Shown here one piece after another: positions 31,174 to 32,278 of a stretch of 32,278 nucleotides of DNA (position 1 is its first letter; the number at the start of each line of letters is the position of its first letter). This DNA comes from an uncultured Bacillota bacterium (GTDB lineage: Bacteria > Bacillota > Clostridia > Oscillospirales > Oscillospiraceae), in the NCBI GenBank assembly GCA_947385365.1, contig CANDKT010000013.1, forward strand, positions 1 to 32,278. The letters are read 5' to 3'. The notes below the pieces were generated by a model. That model did not search any database. It was given only the letters and a program-made list of their open reading frames with translations, and had not been told where the DNA came from. Position numbers and translations under genes: made by a program.

Positions 31174-32229
31174 TCAGAGCTGGGGCCGTTCACTCTTGGG
31201 GCGGCTGTCCCAGGCTTCGGTGATGTCCAGCTTGGCCTCGTAGTAGTATTGCACGAGCCCATCGCTGCCGGTCTCGCTGTTGCGTGTGACGACCACGCGG
31301 GCGACCAAGGGGTTGTTTTCCCGGTTGTTACCGGCGGCGTCGCCCAGGGAGGTCCGGAACGCGATACCGAACCCGTTCCGTGCGTCGCTGATATTGAGGG
31401 TGATGGCGGAGATTGGGGCGGTATCCGAATTATGGGTGCTGTCGCCTACGACCTGGACGCCGGAAAGTTCGGTGGTGGTCACTAAGCTGCCCACGGCGAT
31501 GTACTGATTGGAGACGCCAGCGTGACCGGCCGCGCCGACGATGCAGTTATCGACAGGCAGGTTGTTCTGGGTTGTGGTCCCCTGACTGCGGGCGTACAGG
31601 CCCTCGTTGAAGATCAGGGTGATGGTGCCTTGTTTAATCATATTGCCGTCCCATTCTTTGACGGCGATGATGCCGGAGGTGACGACTGGCGGGGTATCGT
31701 CGCTGTTGCGGACGGGGTAGACGGCGCGGAAGGCGTCGCCGGAACCCATCGTGCTGCTGCCGACGGCGAGGAAGGTGTAGAAGTTGGTGCCGACCATGCC
31801 GGTACAAGCGACGCGGTTGCCGGGCAAGCCGTTGTTGGCCGTGGTGAAGTTCCCGTTGCCGACCATGACGATATCGGTGCCGGTGACTTCCTGATTGCGG
31901 ATCAGACCGGCGTAAAGCTCCTTATTCTGGGGGCTGGTGTACTGATCGAAGACGCTGCCTTTGTAGACGCCGTTTTCGGTGACGGGGGTCGCCATCGCGT
32001 CCAGCACGGTGAAATCTCCGGCGTACTGGCTGGGCAGTTCCGCTGGGTTTGTGACGACCTGGCTGAACTTCCGGTTGAACTCGGCGTCCTCTCTGCCGCG
32101 GTAGACCAGGACGTAGTCGATATTGGAATCCCGGTCCACGGTGATGTTGACGTTGGTGCGGTTGATGCTGGCGTTGATGGTAGGCCGCACGGACTCTTCG
32201 GTCCGGAAGAGGTAGCAGGCGGCGTACTC
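31174..32229 (-). CDS. hypothetical protein, probably secreted, 5' end missing
   Basis: The frame is open from 32229 with residues EYAACYLFR before the GTG at 32190, so the true start is beyond the genuine sequence and at least 352 residues are present. It is rich in Asn, Thr and Val with beta-strand pattern (VTSGIIAVKEWDGNMIKQG, SAITLNISDARNGFGIA), as in large surface or S-layer proteins. I see no catalytic motif or SLH domain, and no known family. It precedes the SLH adhesin gene on the same strand, so it may belong to the same surface set. The final 47 bases of the window are adapter, so nothing further upstream can be read. Confidence 0.65.
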   Translation of the reverse strand, partial: EYAACYLFRTEESVRPTINASINRTNVNITVDRDSNIDYVLVYRGREDAEFNRKFSQVVTNPAELPSQYAGDFTVLDAMATPVTENGVYKGSVFDQYTSPQNKELYAGLIRNQEVTGTDIVMVGNGNFTTANNGLPGNRVACTGMVGTNFYTFLAVGSSTMGSGDAFRAVYPVRNSDDTPPVVTSGIIAVKEWDGNMIKQGTITLIFNEGLYARSQGTTTQNNLPVDNCIVGAAGHAGVSNQYIAVGSLVTTTELSGVQVVGDSTHNSDTAPISAITLNISDARNGFGIAFRTSLGDAAGNNRENNPLVARVVVTRNSETGSDGLVQYYYEAKLDITEAWDSRPKSERPQL

Positions 32230-32231
32230 CG

Positions 32232-32278
32232 AGATCGGAAGAGCGTCGTGTAGGGAAAGAGTGTCTTGGTATGTGTAG
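32232..32278. other. Illumina adapter at the contig end (assembly artefact)
   Basis: Bases 32232-32264 match the well-known TruSeq read-through adapter, starting AGATCGGAAGAGCGTCGTGT and continuing with the next 13 bases of it. The last 14 bases do not fit the adapter further. These bases are not genomic, and any feature called in them should be discarded. Confidence 0.95.

Noticed and set aside
32190..32278. Upstream gene or promoter region at the right edge
   Set aside because: Bases from 32232 are adapter. The coding frame of the partial gene is open up to that point.

Overview
The window looks like a metagenomic contig from a high-GC, Gram-positive gut Firmicute, probably near the Oscillospiraceae/Ruminococcaceae. 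The evidence is S-layer-homology (SLH) surface proteins, a dockerin-type calcium repeat, an M60 (mucinase-like) protease, the Firmicute families YlmH, DUF896 and DegV, an AgrC/LytTR-type two-component pair, an infC-rpmI-rplT operon with an attenuated leader, and -35/-10 promoters with 17-base spacers. No rRNA, tRNA or CRISPR array was seen. The right end (from 32232) is Illumina adapter sequence, so the last 47 bases are not genomic and the last gene is cut.

Layout, left to right. 1-350: a truncated IS605-type tnpB start with a hairpin. 427-3451: an overlapping pair, a standalone B12-methionine-synthase reactivation protein and metH lacking that domain. 3452-3728: a gap with a cluster of DnaA-box-like sites. 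3729-5108: mnmE. 5174-5662: a membrane-anchored unknown (minus). 5781-6917: infC-rpmI-rplT (minus), with an AUC start on infC and an L20-leader-like attenuator. 7132-7221: tandem hairpins. 7340-7640: a candidate type I toxin-antitoxin module (26-residue membrane peptide and a convergent antisense RNA). 7845-12788: a large secreted M60 protease with FN3 and dockerin-like modules, interrupted by one in-frame TAG beside the active site. 12794-15367: an SLH-anchored protein with six InlB-B-like repeats, 5 bases downstream. 15451-18906: a BspA-type LRR protein fused to a DUF4132-like region (minus).

19081-20237: an Rpn-type PD-(D/E)XK nuclease whose C-terminal tail, a likely intragenic antitoxin, has been tandemly duplicated as a separate small gene. 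20426-20596: a small antitoxin-like ORF. 20636-22584: the ylmH-DUF896-degV operon (minus). 22789-24141: a MATE exporter (minus). 24268-26484: a LytTR response regulator, GHKL sensor kinase and small coiled-coil protein (minus). 26570-31083: a PilZ protein translationally coupled to a large Ig/cadherin-like SLH protein. 31174-32229: a partial unknown, probably a surface protein.

The common themes are cell-surface machinery (M60 plus SLH anchor; SLH adhesin plus PilZ; a sensor pair nearby) and small regulatory or toxin modules. The points most worth following up are the type I toxin-antitoxin module, the duplicated Rpn tail, and the possible dockerin-cohesin pairing between the M60 protease and its SLH neighbour.
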